From Sphingomonas radiodurans (lineage in GTDB: Bacteria; Pseudomonadota; Alphaproteobacteria; Sphingomonadales; Sphingomonadaceae), in contig NZ_CP086594.1 in NCBI RefSeq assembly GCF_020866845.1, positions 2,700,501 through 2,764,500 of the forward strand: a stretch of DNA of 64,000 nucleotides. Direction: 5' to 3'. The first letter of the stretch is position 1. Each line of letters begins with the position of its first letter. Under the pieces are notes generated by a model. It ran no database searches. It was given only the letters and a program-made list of their open reading frames with translations, and was not told the origin of the DNA. Below, piece after piece: positions 1-7,843 of the stretch. Both the position numbers and the translations under genes were made by a program.

Positions 1-303
1 GCCGTTGGTCTTCTGGACCTGCAGCTCGCGCATGCGCTGGAGCATGTTGCTGACTTCGTCGAGCGCGCCCTCTGCGGTCTGCGCCATCGAGATGCCGTCG
101 TTGGCGTTGCGGATCCCCTGGTTCATGCCGCGGATCTGCGAGGTCATCGAGCTGGCAATGGCGAGGCCGGCGGCGTCGTCCTTGGCGGAGTTGATGCGCT
201 TGCCGGTCGACAGGCGCTCCATCGACGTGGCGAGCATGTCCTGCGCCTTGGCCGATGCGTTGCTCGCGCGCAGCGATGAGATGTTGCTTCCGATTACGGT
301 CAT
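1..303 (-). CDS. Flagellin, N-terminal part (gene runs off the left edge)
   Basis: Structural subunit of the flagellar filament. Only the first 101 codons are present, read on the minus strand from ATG at 303; the 3' end lies outside the window. The visible part is the conserved D0/D1 N-terminus: it begins [16 protein letters not shown] and continues through a [23 protein letters not shown] block and the segment [13 protein letters not shown]. It is nearly identical over this stretch to the two flagellins that follow, so this is one of at least three paralogues in tandem. A sigma-28-type promoter lies about 65-90 bases upstream. Which flagellin paralogue it is cannot be decided because the variable centre is missing. 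Confidence 0.95.
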   Translation of the reverse strand, partial: MTVIGSNISSLRASNASAKAQDMLATSMERLSTGKRINSAKDDAAGLAIASSMTSQIRGMNQGIRNANDGISMAQTAEGALDEVSNMLQRMRELQVQKTNG

Positions 304-367
304 GTTCGAAACTCCGAATGCGCGGGCGTTCCGCCCCCCAAAGCGGTGGCCGCGCCACCTGTTCATC

Positions 368-394
368 GAAACGACCGTTCCCGCGGAAACTTAA
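368..394 (-). promoter_or_regulatory. Sigma-28 (FliA)-type promoter of the first flagellin gene
   Basis: Read on the minus strand: TTAA, 15 bases, GTCGTTTC. The same layout (TAAA, 15 bases, GCCGTTT) precedes the other two flagellins and fliD. It resembles the known FliA consensus TAAA-N15-GCCGATAA. This copy is the weakest, with one mismatch in each box. It lies about 65 bases upstream of the ATG at 303. Confidence 0.6.
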
Positions 395-435
395 GGCTTT
401 TGTCACCAGCGCTGGTCGCGCGGCGTTCGCGACAA

Positions 436-472
436 GCAAAAGCCCCGGCGGTCGGATGCGACCACCGGGGCT
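436..472 (-). terminator. Rho-independent terminator of the second flagellin gene
   Basis: A 13-bp GC-rich stem with one mismatch (441-453 pairs with 460-472, six-base loop) is followed, on the minus strand, by TTTTGCTT. It lies about 60 bases beyond the stop codon of the flagellin gene ending at 533. Confidence 0.8.
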
Positions 473-532
473 CGTGTTCACGTGCTGGCTCCGACCCCCG
501 ATGCGGGGGCGGGGCCGGAGCCGCGTCGGCGC

Positions 533-1345
533 TTAGCCGAGCAGCTTGAGCACGCCCTGCTGCGACTGGTTCGCCTGCGCGAGCATCGCGGTCGAGGCCT
601 GGCTCAGGATCTGCGCCTTGGCGAGGTTGGTCGTCTCGGTCGAGAAGTCGGCGTCTTCGATCCGGCTGCGTGCGTCGCTGAGGTTCGTCGCGTTGTTGGT
701 CAGGTTGTTGACCGCGCTCTCAAGGCGGTTCTGCGCCGCGCCGAGGCCCGCACGCGTCGTCGCGACCTTGGCAATCGCCGTGTCGTACTGCGTCAGCGTC
801 GCAGCGGCGACTGCTGCGCCGCCGGTGTAGACTGCAGCGAGATCGGTGTCGGTCGACAGGTTGGTCATCGACATCGTGACCGTGTCAGCCGTGTTCGCGC
901 CTGCCTGGATCGTGACGGTCGCATTGGTGCCATCGAACAGCTTCTTGCCGTTGAAGGCGGTGTTGGCGACGACGCTGGTGATCTGCGCGGCGAGTGCGTC
1001 CTGCTCGGACTTGATGTTCGCGGTGTCGCTGGTCGAATAGGTGCCGTTCGACTTCTGGACCTGCAGCTCGCGCATGCGCTGCAGCATGTTGCTGACTTCG
1101 TCGAGCGCGCCTTCGGCGGTCTGCGCCAGGCTGATGCCGTCGTTCGCGTTGCGGATGCCCTGGTTCATGCCGCGGATCTGCGAGGTCATCGAGCTGGCGA
1201 TCGCCAAGCCGGCGGCGTCGTCCTTCGCCGAATTCACGCGCTTGCCGGTCGACAGGCGCTCCATCGAGGTGGCGAGCATGTCCTGCGCCTTGGCCGATGC
1301 ATTGCTCGCACGCAGCGATGAGATGTTGCTACCGATAACAGTCAT
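533..1345 (-). CDS. Flagellin
   Basis: Filament subunit of 270 residues. The start is taken at ATG 1345, because the protein then begins [15 protein letters not shown] like its paralogues and a GGAGATC ribosome binding site sits about 7 bases upstream; a longer reading frame upstream is not conserved. The N-terminal D0/D1 region (residues 1-140) and the C-terminal D1/D0 region (about 190-270, ending NQSQQGVLKLLG) are well conserved. The centre is short, so the protein is the compact, D2/D3-poor type common in alphaproteobacteria. It has its own sigma-28-type promoter (1409-1435) and terminator (436-472), so it is probably a single-gene transcript. It is exported unfolded by the FliHIJ/FlhB/FliPQR machine encoded downstream. 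Confidence 0.97.
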   Translation of the reverse strand: MTVIGSNISSLRASNASAKAQDMLATSMERLSTGKRVNSAKDDAAGLAIASSMTSQIRGMNQGIRNANDGISLAQTAEGALDEVSNMLQRMRELQVQKSNGTYSTSDTANIKSEQDALAAQITSVVANTAFNGKKLFDGTNATVTIQAGANTADTVTMSMTNLSTDTDLAAVYTGGAAVAAATLTQYDTAIAKVATTRAGLGAAQNRLESAVNNLTNNATNLSDARSRIEDADFSTETTNLAKAQILSQASTAMLAQANQSQQGVLKLLG

Positions 1346-1408
1346 TGTGATCTCCATTGTCCGGCATCTTCCACCGCCCCCGAGGCGAAGGCCTAGACAC
1401 CGAACCTG

Positions 1409-1435
1409 CAAACGGCCGCGACGGAGCGAGCTTTA
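1409..1435 (-). promoter_or_regulatory. Sigma-28 (FliA)-type promoter of the second flagellin gene
   Basis: On the minus strand TAAA at 1435-1432, 15 bases, then GCCGTTTG at 1416-1409. Spacing is exactly that of FliA promoters, and the -10 box is identical to that of the third flagellin gene. The ATG is 63 bases further on. Confidence 0.75.
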
Positions 1436-1490
1436 GGAAAAAGTTGCATCCATTTTCTCTCTCCTTGGCAGGAGAGGCGCACGGACGCGG

Positions 1491-1522
1491 AAAAGCCCCG
1501 GGGGCCATAGGCCGCCGGGGCT
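1491..1522 (-). terminator. Rho-independent terminator of the third flagellin gene
   Basis: A 13-bp stem with one mismatch (1494-1506 pairs with 1510-1522, three-base loop ATA) is followed on the minus strand by TTTTCC. It lies 80 bases past the stop codon at 1602. Confidence 0.8.
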
Positions 1523-1601
1523 TCGCTTGCTTCCGCCCATACACCGGGCGGCACGACGGAGCCGACACCCTTGGAGGGGGGCGGCGCCGGCTCCGCTACG
1601 C

Positions 1602-2474
1602 TTAGCCGAGCAGGCGGATCACGCCCTGCTGCGACTGGTTCGCCTGCGCGAGCATCGCGGTCGATGCCTGGTTCAGGATCTGCGCCTTGGCGAGGTTGGT
1701 CGTTTCGGTCGAGAAATCGGCGTCCTCGATTCGGCTGCGCGCATCGCTGAGGTTGGTGGCGTTGTTGGTCAGATTGTTGACCGCGCTTTCCAGCCGGTTC
1801 TGCGACGCGCCGAGCTTTGCCCGGACGCTGGCAACCTGTGAGATCGCGTTGTCGAACGCGGCGATCGACGGCACGACCGGCGTCGCCGCGGCAGAATCGC
1901 CGGCCATGCCGTTGGGTGTGGCGGCGAGATCGACCACCGTCGACAGCGCGTTGCCGGCAGCGTTGTTGCTGAGATCGTCGATGCTGATCGCGATCGTGTC
2001 GGACGCGTTCGCGCCCGCCTGGATCGTCACCGACTGCGCGGTGCCCGCGGTGCCGTTGCCCTTGAACAGCGACGTGCCGTTGAACGAGGTGTTGCTGATC
2101 ACAGAACGGATCTGATCGGCGAGCGCGTTCTGCTCGGAATAGATGTTCTGCTTGTCGCCCGATGCGTAGGTGCCGTTCTCGGACTGGACGCGCAGTTCGC
2201 GCATGCGCTGGAGCATGTTCGATACTTCGTCGAGCGCGCCTTCGGCGGTCTGCGCCAGGCTGATGCCGTCGTTGGCGTTGCGGATGCCCTGGTTCATGCC
2301 ACGGATCTGCGAAGTCATCGAGCTGGCGATGGCGAGGCCGGCGGCGTCGTCCTTCGCGGAGTTGATGCGCTTGCCGGTCGACAGGCGTTCCATCGACGTG
2401 GAGAGCGACTTGTTGGCCATTGTCGACGCGTTGGACGCGCGCAACGCCGATGTGTTCGAAGCGATAACGGTCAT
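1602..2474 (-). CDS. Flagellin
   Basis: Third flagellin of the tandem array, 290 residues. The start at ATG 2474 gives [17 protein letters not shown] and is preceded by GGAGATC, the same ribosome binding site as the neighbouring flagellin. The N-terminal 140 residues and the last 80 (ending [12 protein letters not shown]) match the paralogue at 533-1345 closely; the middle (about residues 150-215) is about 20 residues longer and differs in sequence. Different flagellin subunits can occupy different parts of a filament in related bacteria; that is a family-level expectation, not shown here. It carries its own sigma-28-type promoter and terminator. Confidence 0.97.
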   Translation of the reverse strand: MTVIASNTSALRASNASTMANKSLSTSMERLSTGKRINSAKDDAAGLAIASSMTSQIRGMNQGIRNANDGISLAQTAEGALDEVSNMLQRMRELRVQSENGTYASGDKQNIYSEQNALADQIRSVISNTSFNGTSLFKGNGTAGTAQSVTIQAGANASDTIAISIDDLSNNAAGNALSTVVDLAATPNGMAGDSAAATPVVPSIAAFDNAISQVASVRAKLGASQNRLESAVNNLTNNATNLSDARSRIEDADFSTETTNLAKAQILNQASTAMLAQANQSQQGVIRLLG

Positions 2475-2541
2475 GGATTGATCTCCGAGTGATTCGACGA
2501 AGACCGCTGCCCCCCTTGCGGGCGTCGATCCGTCGAGACCC

Positions 2542-2568
2542 CAAACGGCCGCCGACCGGCAAGATTTA
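2542..2568 (-). promoter_or_regulatory. Sigma-28 (FliA)-type promoter of the third flagellin gene
   Basis: On the minus strand TAAA at 2568-2565, 15 bases, GCCGTTTG at 2549-2542. It matches the second flagellin promoter in both boxes and in spacing, while the spacer sequence differs. The ATG lies 68 bases downstream. Confidence 0.75.
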
Positions 2569-2691
2569 GCCGGAATTTCCGGCAAGCCCGGCAAGCGGCT
2601 GCCCCTCGCGCGCGGGCACGCGCGATCGCATGCCCCTGCGTGCGCGCGCGAGGGCATGCGCCCGGAAATATTCTGCCGGCAGGCTGCCGGT

Positions 2692-2710
2692 TCAACCGGT
2701 CGTTAACCAT
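2692..2710 (+). promoter_or_regulatory. CtrA-like binding box upstream of the flagellar regulator
   Basis: TCAA, seven bases, TTAACCAT. The known CtrA site in alphaproteobacteria is TTAA-N7-TTAAC; one base of the left half differs. It sits 38-57 bases before the preferred ATG of the sigma-54 activator at 2749, a position that suits a promoter element at the head of the flagellar operon. The window also encodes SciP, a CtrA inhibitor. The site is a pattern match only. Confidence 0.5.
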
Positions 2711-2748
2711 TGGAACGCTACCGAAACCTTATTCCGTTAGGGGGAAAA

Positions 2749-4020
2749 ATGCGCTCGATCGTTCCGTCCGTCGCGATTGCCGATAATCATATCGCTCTCG
2801 TCTCGTCGCTTCGCGCACAGGGGTTCGCGATCGAGAAACCGGGGCACCGGCCGCAGCCCGACACCGCCTGGCTGATCGCGGAGGGCGAAGCGTCGCCCGT
2901 CCCTGCGCGCACCGTCGTGCTGGCGCGTGGCGCGCGGCAGGTGGTGCCGTATCGTGACGGCGCGCCCGCCCGGCTGACGTTCGATCATGGCGACACCGTC
3001 GTCGGCAACGCCTTTGCCCGCGCGCTCGCCGGCGGGCCGGACCTGCCGACCGCGGCCGACCCGGAGAGCCTCGCGCTGTTCGCGCTCGCCGAGCGTGTGG
3101 CAGAAGCCGACATCACCGTCCTCATCAACGGCCCGACGGGCACCGGCAAGGAGGTGCTGGCCCGCACGATCCACCGCAATTCCGCGCGCCGCGACGGCCC
3201 GTTCATCGCGATCAACTGCGCCGCGCTGCCCGAGACGATGCTCGAGGCAATGCTGTTCGGCCATGTGAAGGGTAGTTTCACCGGCGCATCTTCGGGCGGG
3301 GAAGGCTTCTTTCGCGCGGCGCACGGCGGCACGATCGTGCTCGACGAGATCGCAGAGATGCCGCTGTCGCTGCAGGCTAAGCTGCTGCGCGTGCTGCAGG
3401 AGCGTGAGGTGGTGCCGATCGGCGCGACGCATCCGGTGGCGATCGATGTGCGCGTCGTCGCCTGCGCCAACCGCGATCTGCAGGCCGAAGTGGCCGCCGG
3501 GCGGTTCCGCGCCGATCTGTACTATCGCCTGTCGGTCTTCCCACTCACGACGCGTCCGCTTGCCGATCGGCCGCAGGACGTGCCGGCGCTTGCTGCGACG
3601 ATGATCCTGCGCCACGCTGGCACGCGCGCGACGGTGCCGTGGCCGTCCGAAGCGGCGATCACGCGGCTGGCCGGCTACGACTGGCCCGGCAACGTGCGCG
3701 AACTCGAAAACGTCATCCAACGCGCGCTGCTGTTCTGCGGCGGCGACACGATCGAGGCGGAGCATATCCTGTTCGATCGCGCCGCCCCGGCCCGCCTCGC
3801 GGCGGTGCCGACCGCCGACGAGCCAGCGACGCTCGGCCATGTCGTTCAGCTCTCCGAATTCGCGGCGATCCGCGAAACCATGAAGGCATGCGGCGGCAAC
3901 CGGATCGAAACTGCGCGCCGCCTCGGCATTTCGGAACGAACCTTGCGTTACCGCCTGGCGAAGGCGCGCGAACAGGGTGAGGAAATCGCCGCGCCGCACG
4001 ATCGGAGACTGAGGGCATGA
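2749..4020 (+). CDS. Sigma-54-dependent flagellar activator (FlbD/FleQ-like)
   Basis: AAA+ enhancer-binding protein that hydrolyses ATP to open sigma-54 RNA polymerase complexes; by position it controls flagellar genes. 423 residues from ATG 2749, chosen because AGGGGGA lies 4-10 bases upstream; a TTG at 2710 would add 13 residues. An N-terminal region of about 100 residues shows no clear phospho-acceptor receiver motif. The AAA+ domain follows, with Walker A GPTGTGKE, the sigma-54 contact loop as GSFTGA (usual form GAFTGA), Walker B GGTIVLDE and the arginine-rich WPGNVREL segment. A Fis-type helix-turn-helix ends the protein (NRIETARRLGISERTLRYRL). Its stop overlaps fliE by 4 bases, so regulator and structural genes are translationally coupled. 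Caulobacter FlbD is the nearest functional model. Confidence 0.9.
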   Translation: MRSIVPSVAIADNHIALVSSLRAQGFAIEKPGHRPQPDTAWLIAEGEASPVPARTVVLARGARQVVPYRDGAPARLTFDHGDTVVGNAFARALAGGPDLPTAADPESLALFALAERVAEADITVLINGPTGTGKEVLARTIHRNSARRDGPFIAINCAALPETMLEAMLFGHVKGSFTGASSGGEGFFRAAHGGTIVLDEIAEMPLSLQAKLLRVLQEREVVPIGATHPVAIDVRVVACANRDLQAEVAAGRFRADLYYRLSVFPLTTRPLADRPQDVPALAATMILRHAGTRATVPWPSEAAITRLAGYDWPGNVRELENVIQRALLFCGGDTIEAEHILFDRAAPARLAAVPTADEPATLGHVVQLSEFAAIRETMKACGGNRIETARRLGISERTLRYRLAKAREQGEEIAAPHDRRLRA

Positions 4021-4370
4021 GTGGTGTGGGGGGTGTTGGCGGCATTGACCGGGTGATGGCGCTGCGCGCGCAGATCCTGGAACGCAACGCCGCGTTGAGC
4101 CGCGCTAATGCAAGTGGGGCCGCGTCGGTGCCGAGCGCACCGGCGCAGGCGACGAGCTTTGCGACGACGATGGAGAATGCGCTCCAATCGGTGAACGCCC
4201 AGGCGCAAAAGGCTTCGGCCCTGTCCGAAGCCTATGATCGCGGCGAAACGGTCGACATCGCCAAGGTGATGCTCGCCCGCCAGGAGGCGTCGGTCGGCTT
4301 CGAAGCGACGCTCCAGGTCCGCAACAAGATCCTGTCCGCCTACAAGGACATCATGAGCATGCCGGTCTGA
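4017..4370 (+). CDS. fliE: Flagellar hook-basal body protein FliE
   Basis: FliE links the MS ring to the proximal rod and is among the first substrates of flagellar export. The protein has 117 residues, slightly longer than the usual 100-110, owing to a Gly/Ala-rich N-terminal stretch (SGVGGVGG, then a low-complexity region to about residue 50). The conserved C-terminal half is typical: FATTMENALQSVN, VDIAKVMLARQEASVGFE, then the end VRNKILSAYKDIMSMPV. The ATG overlaps the stop of the sigma-54 activator (ATGA), and fliF starts one base after its stop, so it is the first structural gene of the operon. Confidence 0.95.
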   Translation: MSGVGGVGGIDRVMALRAQILERNAALSRANASGAASVPSAPAQATSFATTMENALQSVNAQAQKASALSEAYDRGETVDIAKVMLARQEASVGFEATLQVRNKILSAYKDIMSMPV

Positions 4371-4371
4371 G

Positions 4372-6066
4372 ATGGCAAACGCACTCGCTCCCTCCAATCC
4401 CGTCATTCCCGAGCGCTTCGCCAATCCGCTGAAGCAGATCCAAGGCGTGCTTGCGCAGCCCGCGGTGCGCCGCGCGGGGCCGATGGCGCTGATGGTCAGC
4501 CTGATCGGCGCCTCGGCGCTCGCCTGGTCCGCATTGTCGGGCGCGCCGCAGAAGACGCTGTTTTCTGGGCTCCCCGATGCCGATCAGGCTGCAGTCACCT
4601 CCGCGCTGTCGGCGGCCAGCATCGACAGCCGGATCGACGAGAGCACCAACGCCGTCACGGTGAACGAAGAGGATTATTCGCGCGCGCGGCTGCTGCTCGC
4701 GGGGCAGGGCCTGCCGAAGGCTGCGCCCGGCGGCTATGCGATCCTCGATCAATTGCCGATGGGCGTCAGCCGCGCAGTCGAAGGCGAGCGGTTGCGCCAG
4801 GCGCGCGAAACCGAACTCGCCCGCTCGATCCAGGAGATCGACGCCGTCACCGAGGCGCGCGTCCATCTCGCGATGCCCGAATCCAGCGTGTTCGTGCGCG
4901 ACAATGCCCAGCCCAGCGCCTCGGTGGTGGTAAAGCTGCAGGGCGGCCGTGCGCTCAGCGAAGCGCAAGTCCAGTCGATCATCAACCTCGTCGCCTCGTC
5001 GGTTCCGGGCATGAAGCCCGAGGCGGTGACGATCGTCGACCAGATGGGCGCGCTCCTCTCCAAGCCAGGCGGCGTTGGCGAGAGTGGCAGCGATCAGCGC
5101 ATCAACCTTCAGCGCCGCATGGAGGACAAATACCGGACCCAGCTGATCCAGTTGCTCACGCCACTCGTCGGCGCGGGCAACTTCACCGCCGAGGTGCAGG
5201 CCGACGTCAACATGGATGAAACCTCCGCGACGCGCGAAAGCTTCGAGAAGCAGGGCGTCGTGCGGGCCGAGACCGGGGCGTGGACCGGCAACCAGGCCGG
5301 CGCCGGAGAGGCGCCCGGCGGCATTCCCGGTGCGCTCAGCAACACGCCACCACCCGCCGCCACGCTGCAGCAGCCGCAGGCGGCGGTCGGCGCGGACGGA
5401 CGCCCGATCGCTCCCGGCCAAGCGGTGCCTGGCGGTCTTGCGCCCAACGCGAACAAGCAGTCCGATCAATTTGCTCGCGCCTATGATCTCGGCAAGGAAG
5501 TGTCGGTGACGCGCGCGGCGCCCGGCGGCGTGAAGCGGCTGTCGGTCGCGGTGCTGTTGCGCGAGCCCGAGAAGGGCCGGCGCACCGCAGCGGAGATCGC
5601 CCAGATCACGCAGCTCGTCCGTTCGGCGGTGGGGTTTGATCAGGCGCGCAACGATCAGGTTACCGTGATCAGCCGCAAGTTCGCCGGCGGCACCGAAGCC
5701 GATAGCGACGGCCCTGCCTGGTACGACAACAGCTGGCTGCCGATCCTCGCGCGCAACGTCACTGCGATCATCATTGCGCTGCTGGTGCTGCTGCTCGGCG
5801 TACGGCCGCTCGCCAAGGCGCTGATGAAGAAGCGCGAGGATGTCGATGCGGCGAACCGTCCGGCGCTGGGTCGCACGATATCGTCGCCCAATGGCGAGGC
5901 GAATTCTGCGGGCGAGATCGCGGTCGCCCCGCCGGTGTCGCTCGACGAGATCGAGGCGGGCCGCAATTACGACGAGCGGATCGGCGCGGTACGTGGATTT
6001 ACCCGCGACAATCCCGCGCGGGCAGCGCTCGCGGTGCGTGACATGATGAAGGCGCCGGCACTGTGA
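4372..6066 (+). CDS. fliF: Flagellar MS-ring protein FliF
   Basis: Forms the membrane-embedded MS ring that houses the export gate and carries the C ring. 564 residues, normal length. Residues 37-57 form the first membrane helix. The periplasmic ring-building YscJ/FliF domain follows (motifs LFSGLPDADQAAV, LLLAGQGLPK, VHLAMPESSVF). A long Gly/Pro/Ala-rich linker lies around residues 300-365. The second membrane helix is about residues 455-478. The cytoplasmic tail ends with the FliG-binding segment (DERIGAVRGFTRDNPARAALAVRDMM). The start is 1 base after the fliE stop and the 3' end overlaps fliG by 4 bases, which supports co-translation and matched stoichiometry with FliG. Confidence 0.97.
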   Translation: MANALAPSNPVIPERFANPLKQIQGVLAQPAVRRAGPMALMVSLIGASALAWSALSGAPQKTLFSGLPDADQAAVTSALSAASIDSRIDESTNAVTVNEEDYSRARLLLAGQGLPKAAPGGYAILDQLPMGVSRAVEGERLRQARETELARSIQEIDAVTEARVHLAMPESSVFVRDNAQPSASVVVKLQGGRALSEAQVQSIINLVASSVPGMKPEAVTIVDQMGALLSKPGGVGESGSDQRINLQRRMEDKYRTQLIQLLTPLVGAGNFTAEVQADVNMDETSATRESFEKQGVVRAETGAWTGNQAGAGEAPGGIPGALSNTPPPAATLQQPQAAVGADGRPIAPGQAVPGGLAPNANKQSDQFARAYDLGKEVSVTRAAPGGVKRLSVAVLLREPEKGRRTAAEIAQITQLVRSAVGFDQARNDQVTVISRKFAGGTEADSDGPAWYDNSWLPILARNVTAIIIALLVLLLGVRPLAKALMKKREDVDAANRPALGRTISSPNGEANSAGEIAVAPPVSLDEIEAGRNYDERIGAVRGFTRDNPARAALAVRDMMKAPAL

Positions 6067-7076
6067 GCCTCGACATTCCGCTGCGCACCTTCAGCGGCGT
6101 CGAACGCGCCGCGGTGCTGATGATGTTGGTCGGCGAGGACGAGGCCGCCTCGATCCTGCAGAAACTCGAGCCCGACGAGGTCCGCGATCTCGGCAAGGCG
6201 ATGTTCACTGTCGCTGACGTCAGCGAAGCCGATGTCGAGGGCGTGCTCGACGATTTTGTCGGTCGTGCGCGCGAGCGCACCGGCATCACGTTCGATCCGC
6301 GGCCCAAGATAGAGGCGGTGATGCACCGCGCGCTTGGCCAGGAAAAGGCAGAAAGCGTCCTCGCCCGCATCACCCCGGCCGAAGCAGCGTGCGAGATCGA
6401 GCTGCTCGACTGGCTCGATGCGAGCGACATCGCCGCGATCCTCGACAAGGAGCATCCGCAGATCGCCGCGGTGTTGATCGCGAACCTTGATCCGGCGGTC
6501 GGCGCGCAAGTGCTCGAACTATTGCCCGATGCGATGCAGCCCGAGATCCTCCATCGCATCGCCAAGCTCGGCCCGATTACGCCCGAGGCGGTCGATACGC
6601 TAAAGACGATGATCGGCAATCGCGCGATCAGTGCCAGCCAGGGCACGCAAGTGAAGCTGGGCGGCACGCGTGAGGCGGCGAAGATCCTGCAGGGCGCGCG
6701 CAAGGCGACCGAGCAGCGCGTGATGCCCAAGCTGTTCAAGCTCGACAAGGAAACCGCCAAGGCGATCGAGGAGGCGATGTTCGTCTTCGACAACCTCCTC
6801 GACATGGACGACAAGAACCTCGGCACGCTGATCCGCAGCATCGACGGTGACATCCTGACCCGCGCGCTGAAGGGCATCGACGAGGCAGCGCGCAACCGCT
6901 TCCTCGGCTGCATGTCCGCGCGCGCCGCCGACGGCATTCGCGACGATATGGAAGCGCGCGGGCCGATGAAGCTTAGCGAAGTGCTCGAGGCGCAAAAGGT
7001 GATCATCCAGATCGCCCGCACGCTGGCGAAGGACGGCACGATCATGATGGGCGGCGGGGAGGACGATTATGTTTGA
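6063..7076 (+). CDS. fliG: Flagellar motor switch protein FliG
   Basis: C-ring protein that couples stator ion flow to rotation and receives the direction signal from FliM. 337 residues, standard length. The N-terminal FliF-binding domain (GVERAAVLMMLVGEDEAA) is followed by a middle domain with the conserved EHPQ motif at about residue 130 (DKEHPQIAAVLIANLDP). The C-terminal torque domain carries the charged helix facing the stator (RSIDGDILTRALKG, then FLGCMSARAADGIRDDME). It overlaps fliF by 4 bases and fliH by 8 bases. A GTG start at 6063 is used, as the overlap and the alignment of residue 10 onward with FliG require it. Confidence 0.97.
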   Translation: MSLDIPLRTFSGVERAAVLMMLVGEDEAASILQKLEPDEVRDLGKAMFTVADVSEADVEGVLDDFVGRARERTGITFDPRPKIEAVMHRALGQEKAESVLARITPAEAACEIELLDWLDASDIAAILDKEHPQIAAVLIANLDPAVGAQVLELLPDAMQPEILHRIAKLGPITPEAVDTLKTMIGNRAISASQGTQVKLGGTREAAKILQGARKATEQRVMPKLFKLDKETAKAIEEAMFVFDNLLDMDDKNLGTLIRSIDGDILTRALKGIDEAARNRFLGCMSARAADGIRDDMEARGPMKLSEVLEAQKVIIQIARTLAKDGTIMMGGGEDDYV

Positions 7077-7794
7077 GCCCGCCCCAGCGTTCATCGCCGG
7101 TCTCTCGGCGCGTCACGACGACGCTGCGATCCGGCTGCGCCGCGTGCTGGGCGATCGCCCCGCCGGTTTCTCGCCGGGCGACCTGATCGCGCGGATCGAG
7201 GAAGCGTTCAGCAGCGAAGCTGGCCCCAAGAGCTACGCCCCCGCCAATCCCGCGACAAACCCCACCGAGGGCTGGGATCCGCTCGATCCGACCACGCCCG
7301 CCGCCCCGTTCATCGATCCGGTCGAGGAAGCGCGGCGCGAGGGCTATGACGAAGGGTTTGCCGCGGCGCGCGCGGAACAGGACGAGGCCGCGCGGCGCGA
7401 TCTCGTGCTGGTCGAAGGCGTGCTGGCGGCGCTGCAGTCAGAAGATCGCGTCGACCGTGATCGTATCGCGCAGCAGCTTCGCCAGACGGTGCTTCATCTC
7501 GTGTCGCGGCTGGTCGGCGAAGTCGGCGTGTCGGCGGACTTGCTTACCGGTCGCGTCGAGGCGGCGGCGGAGTTGCTCGCCGATGCCTCGGAAAGCGCGA
7601 TCCTGCGGCTCAACCCGGCCGACGTGCCGCTGCTCGACGGCCGACTGCCGGCCACGATCTTCGCGGTCGGCGACCCGCATCTGTCGCGCGGTGCATTCGT
7701 GCTCGAGGCTGCCTCGACGATCGTCGAGGACGGCCCGGAACTGTGGCTCGAGCAACTGACGCAGGCGCTCGACAAGGTTGCCGTGCCGAGCTGA
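7069..7794 (+). CDS. fliH: Flagellar export stator protein FliH
   Basis: FliH holds the FliI ATPase in an inactive dimer and docks it to the export gate and C ring. 241 residues. Sequence conservation in this family is low; the call rests on position between fliG and fliI plus visible features: an EGYDEGFAAARAEQDEAARRD stretch of alternating charge (a FliH/YscL-type coiled coil, about residues 88-110) and a C-terminal half with VSRLVGEVGVSADLL and LRLNPADVPLL, which is typical of the FliH C-terminal domain binding FliI. The first 80 residues are Pro/Ala-rich and unlike other families. The start overlaps fliG by 8 bases. Confidence 0.88.
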   Translation: MFEPAPAFIAGLSARHDDAAIRLRRVLGDRPAGFSPGDLIARIEEAFSSEAGPKSYAPANPATNPTEGWDPLDPTTPAAPFIDPVEEARREGYDEGFAAARAEQDEAARRDLVLVEGVLAALQSEDRVDRDRIAQQLRQTVLHLVSRLVGEVGVSADLLTGRVEAAAELLADASESAILRLNPADVPLLDGRLPATIFAVGDPHLSRGAFVLEAASTIVEDGPELWLEQLTQALDKVAVPS

Positions 7795-7843
7795 CCATCC
7801 TTTCACGCCTCCCGTTCAGGGCGGCGAGCTACCCCGGAACCCC

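Noticed and set aside
2591..2605. Possible sigma-54 -24/-12 site before the third flagellin gene
   Set aside because: Only the GG and GC cores at the right spacing match; the flanking bases do not fit, and the sigma-28-type motif at 2542-2568 is shared by all flagellins while this site is not.
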